Both the position numbers and the translations under genes were made by a program. A DNA stretch of 64,000 nucleotides from Azonexus sp. (GTDB lineage: Bacteria; Pseudomonadota; Gammaproteobacteria; Burkholderiales; Rhodocyclaceae): NCBI GenBank assembly GCA_030696345.1, contig JAUYSK010000008.1, forward strand, positions 62,001 through 126,000, read 5' to 3'. Positions 46,771-57,414 of the stretch are shown here, piece after piece. Within the stretch, counting starts at the first letter, position 1. The number at the start of each line of letters is the position of its first letter. Below the pieces are notes generated by a model. That model saw only the letters and a program-made list of their open reading frames with translations. It was not told the DNA's origin and did not search any database.

Positions 46771-48819
46771 TCAAAAATCGCCGTCGTTGCCGCCGGAGCT
46801 GGCAATCGTGCGCAAGACAGTTTGCACCAAATGCTCAGCGCTTAGGCCAAAATGTTCATAAAGAGATGGTGCCGGACCTGATTCACCAAAAGTTTCGATG
46901 CCCAGAACCTCGCCATCCAGCCCGACGTACTTGCGCCAGAGGTCAGGATGACCGGCTTCAATCGCGATGCGACAGACCTCGGTCGGCAGTACATGTTTCT
47001 TCCAGGCCGCCGACTGGCGGTCGAAACGCCGCGTGCAGGGCATCGAAACGACGCGCACCGAAACGCCCTGTTTGGTCAGTTCGGCATGCGCCAGCATGGC
47101 CAGCGAGACTTCCGAACCGGTGGCGATGATCACTGCCTGCAACGGCTCTTCGCTATCGACCAGAATGTAGCCGCCACGCCCGATGTCTTCGACCTTGCTG
47201 GTAGCGGCACTGAACTGGGGCAGGTTCTGGCGCGACAACATCAGCGCTGAGGGGCCATCGTTGCGTTCCAGCGACAGCGTCCAGGCCACTGCCGTTTCCA
47301 GCTCGTCGCACGGCCGCCAGAGATCCAGGCCGGGAATCAAGCGCAGGCTGGCCGCGTGTTCGATTGGCTGGTGGGTCGGGCCATCTTCGCCGAGGCCGAT
47401 GGAATCATGGGTCAGCACATGGACGACGCGCTGCTTCATCAGGGCACTCATCCGGATGGCGTTGCGGGCATAGTCGGAGAACACGGCAAAAGTACCGCCG
47501 TAGGGCACAAGACCTCGATGCAGCGCCACGCCGTTCATGATCGCCGTCATGCCGAACTCGCGCACGCCGTAGGAAATGTAGTTGGGCACCTGATCGGCGG
47601 TCGCCGTGTGCCAGGGACGGCTGGTCTTGCTGGCGGTCAGGTTGGAGCCGGTCAGGTCAGCCGAGCCACCAAGCAGTTCAGGGATGCGGTCGACCAGCAA
47701 ATCGAGACAATTTTGCGAGGACTTGCGGGTGGCCACGCCACCCTGACGCGCCGCAGCCTGATCGAGCACCTGCTGGCGAATGGCCGACCAGTCGTTCGGC
47801 AGGCCGCCCTGCATGCGGCGTTCAAATTCGCCGGCGAGTTCCGGGAAGGCGGCGCGATAGCGACCGAACATTTCCTGCCAGCCGCTTTCCACGGTGGCAC
47901 CGGCAGCACGGCCATTCCAGGCCTGACGCACATTTTCCGGCACTTCGAACGGCGCATGCGACCAGCCCAGAGCCTGGCGGGTGGCAGCATTTTCATCGCC
48001 GCCCAGCGGCGCACCATGGACGTCATGCGAGCCGGCCTTGTTTGGCGAACCCCAGCCGATGGTAGTGCGGCAGATGATCATCGTCGGCTTGCCATTGCCG
48101 ATCTTGGCGGCGCAGATGGCGTCATCGATGGCGGCGGCATCATGGCCGTCGATCGGACCAATGACGTTCCAGCCATAGGCGACGAAGCGGGCGGCGGTAT
48201 CGTCACGGAACCAGCCTTCGACATGGCCGTCGATCGAGATGCCGTTGTCGTCGTAGAAGCAGACCAGCTTGTCCAGGCCCCAGACGCCGGCCAGCGAACA
48301 GACTTCGTGGCTGATACCTTCCATCAAGCAACCGTCGCCAAGGAAAACCCAGCTGCGGTGATCGACGACCGGAAAGCCAGGACGGTTGAATTGCTGACTG
48401 AGCAGCTTTTCGGTGAGGGCCATGCCGACGGCGTTGGCCAACCCCTGGCCGAGCGGGCCGGTGGTGGTTTCGACGCCGGGCGTGTGGCCGACTTCCGGGT
48501 GACCGGCGGTTTTGCTGCCGAGCTGACGGAAGTTCTTCAGGTCATCAATCGACAAATCGTAGCCGCTCAGATGCAGCAACGCATAGATCAACATCGAGGC
48601 GTGGCCGTTGGAGAGAACGAAACGGTCGCGGTCAGCCCAGGCCGGGTTGGCCGGGCTGTGTTTCAGGTGATCGCGCCAGAGCACTTCGGCGATATCAGCC
48701 ATGCCCATCGGCGCCCCGGGATGGCCGGATTTCGCCTTTTCCACGGCGTCCACCGCAAGAAAGCGGACGGCATTGGCCAACTCGCGTCGGGAATGAATTG
48801 CTGCAGCGTTTTCAGTCAT
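46771..48819 (-). CDS. cbbT: Transketolase (second copy, Calvin-cycle set)
   Basis: 682 residues with [45 protein letters not shown] and [17 protein letters not shown] intact. It differs from the first copy throughout and has an extra-long C-terminus. It lies 22 bp after prk and 41 bp before gap. Its position inside fbp-prk-tkt-gap marks it as the Calvin-cycle enzyme that regenerates xylulose- and ribose-5-phosphate. Confidence 0.96.
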   Translation of the reverse strand: MTENAAAIHSRRELANAVRFLAVDAVEKAKSGHPGAPMGMADIAEVLWRDHLKHSPANPAWADRDRFVLSNGHASMLIYALLHLSGYDLSIDDLKNFRQLGSKTAGHPEVGHTPGVETTTGPLGQGLANAVGMALTEKLLSQQFNRPGFPVVDHRSWVFLGDGCLMEGISHEVCSLAGVWGLDKLVCFYDDNGISIDGHVEGWFRDDTAARFVAYGWNVIGPIDGHDAAAIDDAICAAKIGNGKPTMIICRTTIGWGSPNKAGSHDVHGAPLGGDENAATRQALGWSHAPFEVPENVRQAWNGRAAGATVESGWQEMFGRYRAAFPELAGEFERRMQGGLPNDWSAIRQQVLDQAAARQGGVATRKSSQNCLDLLVDRIPELLGGSADLTGSNLTASKTSRPWHTATADQVPNYISYGVREFGMTAIMNGVALHRGLVPYGGTFAVFSDYARNAIRMSALMKQRVVHVLTHDSIGLGEDGPTHQPIEHAASLRLIPGLDLWRPCDELETAVAWTLSLERNDGPSALMLSRQNLPQFSAATSKVEDIGRGGYILVDSEEPLQAVIIATGSEVSLAMLAHAELTKQGVSVRVVSMPCTRRFDRQSAAWKKHVLPTEVCRIAIEAGHPDLWRKYVGLDGEVLGIETFGESGPAPSLYEHFGLSAEHLVQTVLRTIASSGGNDGDF

Positions 48820-48841
48820 TGTCTCTCTCCGTATTTGGGGG

Positions 48842-49714
48842 TCAGGCGCGGCGCTTCTGGTCCATCAGACGCAGGATCATTGGCGTGAAGATCATCTGCA
48901 TGGACAGGCCCATTTTGCCACCGGGGATTACCAGCGTATTCGGCCGGGTCATCATCGAGTCGTGAAGCATGCTGGTCAAATACTGGAAATCGATGCTCTT
49001 GGGATTGGCAAAGCGGATGACCACCATGCTTTCATCCGCCGTCGGAATATCACGCGCCATAAACGGGTTAGAGGTATCAACAATAGGTACACGCTGAAAA
49101 TTGACATGCGTACGACCGAACTGTGGGCAGATATGGCTGACGTAGTCAGGCATGCGACGCAAAATTGTATCGGTCACTGCCTCCTGTGAATAGCCGCGCA
49201 TCTTCTGGTCACGATGCAGCTTCTGGATCCACTCAAGATTGATCGTCGGGACCACGCCAATCAGGAGATCGACCTGTTTGGCGATGTTGATCTTCTCATC
49301 GGCATAGGCGCCATGCAGGCCTTCGTAAAACATCAGGTCGGTCGGCCCGGCGACTTCCTGCCAGGGCGTGAAGGTGCCCGGCTCCTGCCCAAACGGCTCG
49401 GCCTCGCCGGCGTCGTGAAGGTATTTGCGGACCTTGCCGCCGCCGTCCTTGCCGTAGGCGACGAACAGATCCTGCAGCTCTTCCAGCAGGTTGGCACCCG
49501 GCCCGAAGTGGCTGAAATTGCGGTTGCCCTTCGCCTCCTGCTCCTTCATCACGGCCCGCATTGCCATGCGGTCGTAGCGATGGAAGGAATCGCCCTCGAC
49601 GATCTGCGCCTTCAGGCATTCGCGCCGGAAGATGTGCTGAAAACTCTGCATCACCGTGCTGGTGCCGGCGCCGGACGAACCGGTGATGGCAATGATGGGG
49701 TGTTTGACGGACAT
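48842..49714 (-). CDS. prk: Phosphoribulokinase
   Basis: 290 residues, the proteobacterial (class I) length. P-loop [31 protein letters not shown], and [11 protein letters not shown] are conserved. It phosphorylates ribulose-5-phosphate to the RubisCO substrate ribulose-1,5-bisphosphate. Its presence with cbbM shows a complete Calvin cycle is encoded. It sits between fbp and tkt in a tightly packed run. Confidence 0.97.
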   Translation of the reverse strand: MSVKHPIIAITGSSGAGTSTVMQSFQHIFRRECLKAQIVEGDSFHRYDRMAMRAVMKEQEAKGNRNFSHFGPGANLLEELQDLFVAYGKDGGGKVRKYLHDAGEAEPFGQEPGTFTPWQEVAGPTDLMFYEGLHGAYADEKINIAKQVDLLIGVVPTINLEWIQKLHRDQKMRGYSQEAVTDTILRRMPDYVSHICPQFGRTHVNFQRVPIVDTSNPFMARDIPTADESMVVIRFANPKSIDFQYLTSMLHDSMMTRPNTLVIPGGKMGLSMQMIFTPMILRLMDQKRRA

Positions 49715-49737
49715 GTTGTTCTCCCTTAGCTATGAAT

Positions 49738-50811
49738 TCAGGTACGCGGCTCGTCACGGAACAGCGAGCGTTCGGCAAACAGGGGCGAAACGAAGGGACG
49801 ATCGCTGCCGTCATCGAAATCGCGGTGGTAGCGTTCAAGACGCTCGACTTCATTTTTTGAACCGAGGATGACCGGCACCCGCTGATGCAGGGCATTGGGC
49901 TGGACATCGACGATGCGGCCACGCCCCGTGCTGGCGGCACCACCGGCCTGCTCGATCAGCATGGCCATCGGGTTGGCTTCGTAAAGCAGGCGCAGGCGAC
50001 CGGGCTTGCTCGGGTCCTTGCTGTCCTTCGGGTACATGAAGATGCCGCCACGCATCAGGATGCGATGCACTTCGGCCACCATCGAGGCGATCCAGCGCAT
50101 GTTGAAATCGGTGCCGCGCACACCGGTCTTGCCGGCCTTGCACTCGGTGACATAGCGCTGCACCGGCGGTTCCCAGAAGCGCTCGTTGGAGGTATTGATG
50201 GCGAATTCGTTGGTGTCGGCCGGGACGCGGATGTCGGCATGGGTCAGGATGAAGTTGCCGCTTTCGCGATCCAGCGTGAAGCCATGCGTCCCGGTTCCCA
50301 AAGTCAGCACCATCATGGTCGACGGGCCATAGATGGCGTAGCCGGCAACCAGCTGCTCGGCGCCCGGACGCAGATAATCGTCCAGTTCGGCATGTCCTGC
50401 GGTGGACCGGGCAAAAATCGAAAAAATGGTGCCGACCGAAACATTCACATCGCTGTTCGACGAGCCGTCCAGCGGATCGAAAACCAGCAGATAGCGGCCA
50501 CGCGGATATTGCTCCGGGATGCGATACGGATCATCCATTTCCTCGGAAGCCATGCCGGCCAGTTGGCCACCCCATTCGCAATGGCGCAGTATGGCTTCGT
50601 TGGTCAGCACATCCAGCTTCTTCTGCACCTCGCCCTGCACATTGGTGCTGTCGAGCGCACCATGATGGCCGGCCAGCGCGCCCTTGGCGACCATGGCAGA
50701 AATCGTCTTGACGGCAGCAGCAACGTCGATCAGCAAAGCACCGAGCTCGCCATGCTGGGCACGCGTCTGTTCGATAACGAATTTGGAAAGGGTGGTACGA
50801 CCGAATTGCAT
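49738..50811 (-). CDS. cbbF: Fructose-1,6-bisphosphatase class I (second copy, Calvin-cycle set)
   Basis: 357 residues from [12 protein letters not shown] behind GGGAGA; an in-frame GTG five codons earlier is not used. [20 protein letters not shown] and [14 protein letters not shown] are intact. It is about 20 residues longer than the 32239 copy, mainly at the C-terminus ([17 protein letters not shown]). First gene of the - strand set and divergent from cbbY, so it should be under CbbR control. Confidence 0.96.
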   Translation of the reverse strand: MQFGRTTLSKFVIEQTRAQHGELGALLIDVAAAVKTISAMVAKGALAGHHGALDSTNVQGEVQKKLDVLTNEAILRHCEWGGQLAGMASEEMDDPYRIPEQYPRGRYLLVFDPLDGSSNSDVNVSVGTIFSIFARSTAGHAELDDYLRPGAEQLVAGYAIYGPSTMMVLTLGTGTHGFTLDRESGNFILTHADIRVPADTNEFAINTSNERFWEPPVQRYVTECKAGKTGVRGTDFNMRWIASMVAEVHRILMRGGIFMYPKDSKDPSKPGRLRLLYEANPMAMLIEQAGGAASTGRGRIVDVQPNALHQRVPVILGSKNEVERLERYHRDFDDGSDRPFVSPLFAERSLFRDEPRT

Positions 50812-50989
50812 GTTGTCTCCCGTCACTGTTGTCTTACTGGATTAGCATCAAAGATAAGTGACTTCTTAATTAAGAGATAGTCAATTATTCTTACGCAGTC
50901 GTTAAGCCAAAGCTTATTAAACATTGCTTAAACCTGAGGTCAGGAAACCTGACTGGTCGGAACAGACACGGTCATTTATCTTAGCTTGC
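50812..50989. promoter_or_regulatory. Divergent cbbF / cbbY promoter region
   Basis: 178 bp, clearly richer in A+T than its flanks, with CTTAATTAAG and several TnA-type half-sites as expected for a LysR-type CbbR operator. Its minus strand contains CACTTATCTTTGATGC and the cbbM leader contains TCTTTATCTTTAGCAC, so both promoters share a short ATCTTT-centred block at similar distance upstream. Confidence 0.4.
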
Positions 50990-51697
50990 ATGAAACCCTT
51001 GCGCGCCCTGATCTTCGATGTCGATGGCACCCTGGCCGAAACGGAACGTGACGGCCACCTGCCTGCCTTCAATGCTGCCTTTGCCGAAGCCGGTCTGGAC
51101 TGGCACTGGGATGGGCCGCTCTATGGCCACTTGCTGAACATCACCGGCGGCAAGGAGCGCATCCGCTACTACGCAAGCCATTTCGCCCCCGAGGTGGCGG
51201 CCCGTCCGGACTTTGACGCGCTGGTCAGGAAGCTGCACCTGACCAAAACGGCGCATTACGTCCGGCGAGTCGAACAAGGTCGCCTGCCCTTGCGGCCGGG
51301 CGTTGCCCGCCTGATCAACGAGGCCCGCCAAGCTGGCATCCGCCTGGCCATCGCTACCACCACCGCGCCGGAAAACGTCGATGCGCTGCTCAAGGCCAGC
51401 CTGGGCCCGGAGGCGGTGAGCTGGTTCGAGGTGATCGGCGCGGGTGACATCGTGGCCGCCAAAAAGCCGGCGCCAGATATTTATCAGTGGGTGCTGGAAC
51501 GATTGAAGCTCACGGCAGCCGACTGTCTGGCCATCGAGGATTCGGAAAATGGCCTTAAATCGGCGTTGACCGCAGGACTGCGCTGCCTGATCACCGTCAA
51601 TGAATACACCAGCGACCAGGACTTCTCGGGCGCTTGTGGCGTTCTGAGCGATCTCGGCGCTATTTCGTTGAAGGAACTGAGCCGGCAAAACACATAA
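50990..51697 (+). CDS. cbbY: CbbY HAD-family sugar bisphosphatase
   Basis: 235 residues from MKPLRALIFDVDGTLAETE. HAD motifs DVDGT, ATTTAPENV, KKPAPDIY and IEDSENGLKSA are complete, and RDGHLPAFNAAF is the CbbY cap signature. Known CbbY enzymes destroy xylulose-1,5-bisphosphate, an inhibitor made by RubisCO. It lies just upstream of cbbM on the same strand, about 108 bp before its start. Confidence 0.94.
   Translation: MKPLRALIFDVDGTLAETERDGHLPAFNAAFAEAGLDWHWDGPLYGHLLNITGGKERIRYYASHFAPEVAARPDFDALVRKLHLTKTAHYVRRVEQGRLPLRPGVARLINEARQAGIRLAIATTTAPENVDALLKASLGPEAVSWFEVIGAGDIVAAKKPAPDIYQWVLERLKLTAADCLAIEDSENGLKSALTAGLRCLITVNEYTSDQDFSGACGVLSDLGAISLKELSRQNT
51565..51575 (-). repeat. Dispersed 11-mer CTGCGGTCAAC
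   Basis: Exact copy inside cbbY (codons for ALTAG). On the minus strand GCCGATTTAAGGCCATTTTCC follows. Confidence 0.6.
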
Positions 51698-51708
51698 ACA
51701 ATCACTGA

Positions 51709-51766
51709 ATCGTCAAATAAAAATACGTGACTTTTCTTTATCTTTAGCACTTCCTAATATGACTCC
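51709..51766 (+). promoter_or_regulatory. cbbM upstream control region
   Basis: An A+T-rich stretch, TCAAATAAAAATACGTGACT then CTTTATCTTTAGCAC and CCTAATATGAC, between cbbY and cbbM. It resembles the cbbF upstream region and probably contains a CbbR site and promoter. Exact elements are not resolved. Confidence 0.4.
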
Positions 51767-51805
51767 ATCGCAGCGCCATTCCGAATACCCCAAGGAGACA
51801 ACACG

Positions 51806-53185
51806 ATGGACCAGTCAAACCGCTATGCCGACCTCAGCCTCAAGGAAGACGACCTGATCGCTGGTGGTCGCCACATCCTGGTGGCCTACAAGATGAAGCC
51901 GAAGGCCGGTTACGGCTATCTCGAAGCGGCCGCTCACTTCGCCGCCGAGTCTTCAACCGGCACCAACGTTGAGGTTTGCACCACCGACGAATTCACCAAG
52001 GGCGTCGATGCGCTGGTCTATCAGATCGACGAGGCGACCGAGGAAATGCGCATCGCTTACCCGATTGATCTCTTCGACCGCAACATCACCGACGGCCGCA
52101 TGATGATCGTTTCCTTCCTGACGCTGGTTATCGGCAACAACCAGGGCATGGGCGACATCGAGCACGCCAAGATGTACGACTTCTACATGCCGCGCCGGGC
52201 CATTGAACTGTTCGACGGCCCGTCCAAGGACATTTCCGACATGTGGCGCATCCTCGGCCGGCCGATCCAAAACGGCGGCTACATTGCCGGCACCATCATC
52301 AAGCCGAAGCTCGGCCTGCGCCCGGAACCATTCGCCCACGCCGCCTACCAGTTCTGGCTCGGTGGTGACTTCATCAAGAATGACGAACCGCAGGGCAACC
52401 AGGTTTTCGCCCCGATGAAGAAGGTCATGCCGCTTGTCTACGATGCGATGAAGCGGGCCATGGATGAAACCGGCGAAGCCAAGATTTTCTCGGCCAACAT
52501 CACCGCCGACGACCATTATGAAATGGTCGCTCGCGGCGAATACGTCCTCGAAACCTTCGGGCCGGATGCCGACAAGGTAGCCTTTCTGGTCGACGGCTAT
52601 GTCGGCGGCCCGGGCATGGTGACCACCGCCCGTCGCCAGTTCCCCGGCCAGTATCTGCACTACCACCGCGCAGGCCACGGCGCCGTCACCTCGCCTTCAG
52701 CCAAGCGCGGCTACACCGCTTACGTGCTGGCCAAGATGTCACGCCTGCAAGGTGCGTCCGGCATCCACGTCGGCACCATGGGCTACGGCAAGATGGAAGG
52801 CGACAAGGACGACCGCGCCATCGCCTACGTCATCGAACGCGACAGCTACACCGGCCCGGCCTACCACCAAGAGTGGTACGGCATGAAGCCGACGACGCCG
52901 ATCATCTCCGGCGGCATGAACGCGCTGCGCCTGCCCGGCTTCTTCGAGAACCTCGGCCACGGCAACGTGATCAATACCGCCGGCGGTGGCTCTTATGGTC
53001 ACATCGACAGCCCGGCGGCCGGCGCCAAGTCGTTGCGTCAGGCATACGAGTGCTGGAAAGCCAAGGCCGACCCGATCGAGTGGGCCAAGGAAAACCCAGA
53101 ATTCGCCCGTGCCTTCGTCTCCTTCCCCAAGGATGCCGACCAGATTTACCCGGGCTGGCGCGAAAAACTGGGCGTGCATAAGTAA
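51806..53185 (+). CDS. cbbM: Form II RubisCO
   Basis: 459 residues, the form II length, with no small-subunit gene nearby. [14 protein letters not shown] holds the catalytic Lys, [16 protein letters not shown] the carbamylated Lys and metal Asp/Glu, and [10 protein letters not shown] and GYGKMEG the later active-site His and loop-6 Lys. It fixes CO2 onto ribulose-1,5-bisphosphate and tends to work at high CO2 and low O2. cbbQ and cbbO follow, after a terminator. Confidence 0.98.
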   Translation: MDQSNRYADLSLKEDDLIAGGRHILVAYKMKPKAGYGYLEAAAHFAAESSTGTNVEVCTTDEFTKGVDALVYQIDEATEEMRIAYPIDLFDRNITDGRMMIVSFLTLVIGNNQGMGDIEHAKMYDFYMPRRAIELFDGPSKDISDMWRILGRPIQNGGYIAGTIIKPKLGLRPEPFAHAAYQFWLGGDFIKNDEPQGNQVFAPMKKVMPLVYDAMKRAMDETGEAKIFSANITADDHYEMVARGEYVLETFGPDADKVAFLVDGYVGGPGMVTTARRQFPGQYLHYHRAGHGAVTSPSAKRGYTAYVLAKMSRLQGASGIHVGTMGYGKMEGDKDDRAIAYVIERDSYTGPAYHQEWYGMKPTTPIISGGMNALRLPGFFENLGHGNVINTAGGGSYGHIDSPAAGAKSLRQAYECWKAKADPIEWAKENPEFARAFVSFPKDADQIYPGWREKLGVHK

Positions 53186-53197
53186 ACGCTACGGTAG

Positions 53198-53220
53198 ACC
53201 CCGCTACGGCGGGGTTTTTT
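53198..53220 (+). terminator. Rho-independent terminator after cbbM
   Basis: ACCCCGC-TACG-GCGGGGT then TTTTT. It ends 32 bases before cbbQ, so cbbQO probably depend on read-through and are made in lower amounts than RubisCO. Confidence 0.87.
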
Positions 53221-53251
53221 GTCTTACCTGCCTCCACCGGGAACCCGCCAG

Positions 53252-54055
53252 ATGACGAATGCCGATGCTTACAAGGTTCAGCGCGAACCTTTCTTTCAGC
53301 CTCAGGGCAACGAGATCGAACTCTATGCCGCCGCCTACGCCGCCCGCCTGCCGGTCATGCTCAAGGGGCCGACCGGTTGCGGCAAGTCGCGCTTCGTCGA
53401 ATACATGGCCTGGAAACTCGGCAAGCCACTGATCAGCGTCGCCTGCAACGAAGACATGACGGCCGCCGACCTGGTTGGCCGCTACCTGCTGGACGCCAAC
53501 GGCACGCGCTGGCAGGACGGCCCGCTGACGCTGGCGGCGAGAATCGGCGCCATCTGCTATCTCGATGAAATCGTCGAAGCGCGGCAGGACTCGCTGGTCG
53601 TCATCCACCCCCTGACCGATCACCGGCGCACCTTGCCACTCGACAAGAAGGGCGAGCTGATTCAGGCGCATCCCGATTTCCAGCTGGTCATTTCCTACAA
53701 CCCGGGCTACCAAAGCCTGATGAAAGACCTCAAGCAATCGACCAAGCAACGCTTTACCGCCTTCCAGTTCGATTACCCGGAGGCCGAGCTCGAAGCCCGG
53801 ATCGTCATGCAGGAAGCTGCGGTGGACGGCGAAATGGCAGCAAAACTGGTCAGCCTGGCGCAGGCCGGCCGACGCCTGAAAGGCCACGGCCTCGACGAAG
53901 GAATTTCGACCCGCCTGATCGTTTATGCGGCGACGCTGATCGGCCAGGGTGTAACGCCAGTCGATGCCTGCAAGATGGCGATGGTGCGCCCGATCACCGA
54001 TGACGCCGACGTGATCGACACGCTGGATCACGCCATCAGCGCGATTTTCGGCTAG
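53252..54055 (+). CDS. cbbQ: RubisCO activation AAA+ ATPase CbbQ
   Basis: 267 residues from MTNADAYKVQ; the longer frame starts inside the terminator and is rejected. Walker A GPTGCGKSR, Walker B ICYLDEIVEARQD and sensor VISYNPGYQS mark a MoxR-class AAA+ protein. With CbbO it removes inhibitory sugar phosphates from RubisCO using ATP. It lies six bases before cbbO. Confidence 0.95.
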   Translation: MTNADAYKVQREPFFQPQGNEIELYAAAYAARLPVMLKGPTGCGKSRFVEYMAWKLGKPLISVACNEDMTAADLVGRYLLDANGTRWQDGPLTLAARIGAICYLDEIVEARQDSLVVIHPLTDHRRTLPLDKKGELIQAHPDFQLVISYNPGYQSLMKDLKQSTKQRFTAFQFDYPEAELEARIVMQEAAVDGEMAAKLVSLAQAGRRLKGHGLDEGISTRLIVYAATLIGQGVTPVDACKMAMVRPITDDADVIDTLDHAISAIFG

Positions 54056-54061
54056 GCAGCG

Positions 54062-56359
54062 ATGGCCGTTCCCGGCATCCGCAATATTGTCGACGCCCGC
54101 CAGCGACTAATGGCCGACCCGGAGTCGCAGGCGGCCTGGGGCGTGCTCGACTGCGGCTTCGCCAGCGTCGCCGATGTTTTCGACGAATGCTACGTCGCCG
54201 CCCGGCGAACTATCGCCTTCAACGAACTGCCCGATTTTCTCGAAGCCGCCCGCGTCATCGGCAAACTCGGCCGTGGCACCGAACCTCTGCTTGCCTTCCT
54301 TGAACACTGGCCAAATGTGGTCGAGGTTACCCGTCTGGCGCAATCGGCAACTTTGCCGTTGGTCATGGAAGCCATCCACAAGCTGCAGAAATCGCCCAAC
54401 GGCCCGGCCGTCACGCCGCTGCTACAAACACTCGGTGCGGTCGCCGGGCGCCTGCGCTCGGCCGATGCCTTGCAGCATTACCTGACGCTCGTCCTCGACC
54501 AGGCGCTGCGCACTTCCGGCTCCATCCACGGCTTTCAGATCACCCAGCCCAGCCCCTCGCTGCCCGTCCTGCTCGGCCAGGCGCCGCGCCTGCTCAGTGT
54601 CGTCTCGCTGGCCGGCCTGAAACGCTGGATCAACGACGGAATCAGGCTCTATGGCGACCATCCGGACAACCAGCGGGCCTACTTCGGGCTTGAATCGCCG
54701 GATAGCCGCGCCATCCTCCAGCGCGAACGCGAAGGCACGTTGTTCGCCGATGTCGAGCGACGCCTGACGTTGACGCTGGAAGCATTGTGGCAGGACGACA
54801 GCCCGCTCATTCCGTACTCCACCGCCTTCGCCGAAATCCGCCTGCATCCGTATCTTGCCCCCGACGGCATGCGCCTGCCCGATGCGCTGGAGGACAAGGC
54901 CGGCATCTCCGGCCTCAACCGTTACCGCGCCATGCTCGCCCATCTGGCCGGGCATCAACGCTGGAGCAGGCCGCTCATTGCCGACAACTGGAGCCCGCTG
55001 CAGCGCATGGCGGTCGAAACGCTGGAAGATGCCCGTGTCGATACGCTGCTGCTGCGCCGCTTTCCTGGCCTGACTTCAACGCTGCTGACACTGCATCCAC
55101 AGCCGGCCGAAGATGCCTGCGACCCGGCCACTGAAAACTGCCTGCGTCATCGGCTGGTCTGCCTGTCGCGCGCCTGCCTTGATCCGGCCCACGCATACCG
55201 CAATCCGCTGCTCAAGGAATACGCCGGCAAGTTCAGAGACCTGCTGGCTGAGGGCGATGCCTCGACCGACACCATTGCCAATCTCGCGCTCAGTTATGTA
55301 GCGCGCAGCCGGCAACCCAGCGATCAATTCGCCAAGGTTTATTTCACCGATACCGAAGTCGATTACCGTGACGACAATCGTCACCTGTGGCGCTTCATCG
55401 AGGCCGGCGACGAAGAAGAAAGCTTCGAGCCGCCACCGTCCGAAGCCAGCGACGAACCGGTCGGCCTGCCGCCTCGGCATTACCCGGAGTGGGATCAGGC
55501 GACGCAAAACTACCGTCCTGACTGGACCGCCGTCTATGAAGCATTGCACCCATCCGGCCAGGCCGCCGACATCGACCGCCTGCTGGAAAAGCATGCCGTA
55601 CTCGCCCGCCAGCTGAAGCGTCTGCTCGACCTTCTGAAACCGCAGGACCGCGTCCGCCTGCGTTACCAGGAAGAAGGCAGCGAACTTGATCTCGATGTCG
55701 CCGTCCGCGCCCTGGTCGATTTGAAATGCGGCCACCTGCCCGAGCCACGCATCAACATCAGCCACCGCACCGACGGCCGCGACATCAGCGTGCTGTTGCT
55801 GATCGACCTCTCGCAATCGCTCAACGAAATGCTTCCCGGCAGCAGCCAGACCATACTCGACACGGCGCGCGAAGCAGTGGCCCTGCTCGGCTGGGCAATC
55901 GACCAACTGGGCGACGCCTGCGCCATCGCCGGCTTTCATTCAAACACCCGGCACGAAGTGCGTTACCACCACATCAAGGGCTTTTCCGAAGGCTGGGACG
56001 ATATAGTCAAAGCCCGCCTGGCCGCCGTCGAGGCCGGCTGGTCGACGCGCATGGGCGCCGCCATCCGCCACGCCGGCCACATGCTGGCGGCGCGCCGGAC
56101 AGAAAAGCGCATCCTGCTCGTGCTCACCGACGGTGAACCAGCTGACATCGACGTCAGCGATCCACAACACCTGATCGCCGATACAAAAAAGGCCGTCGAA
56201 GAGCTGTCCACCGCAGGCATCACCACTTTTTGCCTCAGCCTCGACCCCAAGGCCGACAGCTACGTCGGCGACATCTTTGGCCGAAACTGGCGAGTCCTCG
56301 ACCGCATCGAACGCCTGCCCGAACAGTTGCCCATGGTTTATCTGAACCTGACGCGCTGA
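54062..56359 (+). CDS. cbbO: RubisCO activase partner CbbO (VWA domain)
   Basis: 765 residues. A long helical N-terminal region is followed by a C-terminal von Willebrand A domain, whose metal site DLSQS (in LLIDLSQSLNEM) and later LTDGEP are intact. CbbO bridges the CbbQ ring to RubisCO through this domain. The acidic stretch DEEESFEPPPSEASDE near the middle is a likely linker. Confidence 0.94.
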   Translation: MAVPGIRNIVDARQRLMADPESQAAWGVLDCGFASVADVFDECYVAARRTIAFNELPDFLEAARVIGKLGRGTEPLLAFLEHWPNVVEVTRLAQSATLPLVMEAIHKLQKSPNGPAVTPLLQTLGAVAGRLRSADALQHYLTLVLDQALRTSGSIHGFQITQPSPSLPVLLGQAPRLLSVVSLAGLKRWINDGIRLYGDHPDNQRAYFGLESPDSRAILQREREGTLFADVERRLTLTLEALWQDDSPLIPYSTAFAEIRLHPYLAPDGMRLPDALEDKAGISGLNRYRAMLAHLAGHQRWSRPLIADNWSPLQRMAVETLEDARVDTLLLRRFPGLTSTLLTLHPQPAEDACDPATENCLRHRLVCLSRACLDPAHAYRNPLLKEYAGKFRDLLAEGDASTDTIANLALSYVARSRQPSDQFAKVYFTDTEVDYRDDNRHLWRFIEAGDEEESFEPPPSEASDEPVGLPPRHYPEWDQATQNYRPDWTAVYEALHPSGQAADIDRLLEKHAVLARQLKRLLDLLKPQDRVRLRYQEEGSELDLDVAVRALVDLKCGHLPEPRINISHRTDGRDISVLLLIDLSQSLNEMLPGSSQTILDTAREAVALLGWAIDQLGDACAIAGFHSNTRHEVRYHHIKGFSEGWDDIVKARLAAVEAGWSTRMGAAIRHAGHMLAARRTEKRILLVLTDGEPADIDVSDPQHLIADTKKAVEELSTAGITTFCLSLDPKADSYVGDIFGRNWRVLDRIERLPEQLPMVYLNLTR

Positions 56360-56429
56360 TTGACGCCTGCGAAGCTGGCGCCTAAAGTCAGGCAATACTT
56401 AACCACACGCCTATTTCATTCAGCCTGCC

Positions 56430-57380
56430 ATGAACCTAGTCCGCACCCTGACCCTGCGCCAGCTACAGATTTTTGTCGTGGCCGCACGCCACCTGAGCTA
56501 CGCCCGCGCCGCCGAGGAATTGCACCTGACGCCGCCGGCGGTCTCGATGCAGTTGAAGCAACTTGAGGACAATGCAGGCCTGCCGCTGTTCGAGCGTATG
56601 GGGCGCGGCGTCGCGCTGACCCAGGCGGGCGAACTGCTGGTCCATCACGCCCTGCGCATCCTCGGCGAAATCAAGGATGCCGAAGCCAACCTGCAAGCCT
56701 TGCTCGGCGCCGAGGTCGGCCAGATTTCGGTAGGGCTGGTCAGCACCGCCAAATATTTCATGCCGCGCCTGCTCGCCCAGTTTGCCCAGGCGCACCCCGG
56801 CATCGAGGTGCAATTCACCGTCGGCAACCGCGAAATCCTGCTCCAGAAATTGCAGGACAATGCCATCGACCTCGCCATCACGGGGCGCATCCCGGCTGAG
56901 ATCGATGCCCATGCCGAACCCATGGCCAGCCATCCTTATGTGCTGATCGGTCCGGCCGATCACCCCTTGCGCGATGCCCGCCGTTTCGACCTGCAGGAAC
57001 TGCGCCGCGAAACCTTCCTGGTCCGTGAAGAGGGCTCCGGTTCCCGGCGGGTGGCTGAAGAAATGTTCAAGAACCACCTGTTCACACCGGCCCGCACGAT
57101 CAGCATGGGCAGTAATGAAACGATCAAGCAGGCGGTGATGGCGGGCATGGGGGTCAGTCTGATTTCGCTGCACACGCTGCCACTGGAACTGAAAACGGCG
57201 GAAGTCAGCTTGCTTGATGCAATCGGCACGCCAATCGAACGTACCTGGTATGTCGTCCATATGAACAGCAAGCGCCTGCTGCCGGCCGGGCAGGAATTCC
57301 GCAGCTTCCTGCTCGATCAGGCGGCCCAGGGGCTGGAGAAGGAGTTTGGTCGCTACCTGGCTTTGCGCACGGCGCATTGA
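56430..57380 (+). CDS. cbbR: LysR-type regulator CbbR
   Basis: 316 residues. The N-terminal helix-turn-helix (LTLRQLQIFVVAARHLSYAR, LTPPAVSMQLKQLE) is followed by the effector domain with GLVSTAKYFMPRLLAQF, EGSGSRR and GMGVSLISLHTL, all characteristic of CbbR. It should control cbb genes in response to metabolites such as phosphoenolpyruvate or ribulose bisphosphate. It lies after cbbO on the same strand and not divergent from cbbM, the more usual place. Confidence 0.92.
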   Translation: MNLVRTLTLRQLQIFVVAARHLSYARAAEELHLTPPAVSMQLKQLEDNAGLPLFERMGRGVALTQAGELLVHHALRILGEIKDAEANLQALLGAEVGQISVGLVSTAKYFMPRLLAQFAQAHPGIEVQFTVGNREILLQKLQDNAIDLAITGRIPAEIDAHAEPMASHPYVLIGPADHPLRDARRFDLQELRRETFLVREEGSGSRRVAEEMFKNHLFTPARTISMGSNETIKQAVMAGMGVSLISLHTLPLELKTAEVSLLDAIGTPIERTWYVVHMNSKRLLPAGQEFRSFLLDQAAQGLEKEFGRYLALRTAH

Positions 57381-57414
57381 TTCGGGTTAAGCTACCACCT
57401 GCTGCACCGCACCA

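Noticed and set aside
47356-48888. 510-codon open frame on the plus strand
   Set aside because: Antisense to the second transketolase gene, which is unambiguous.
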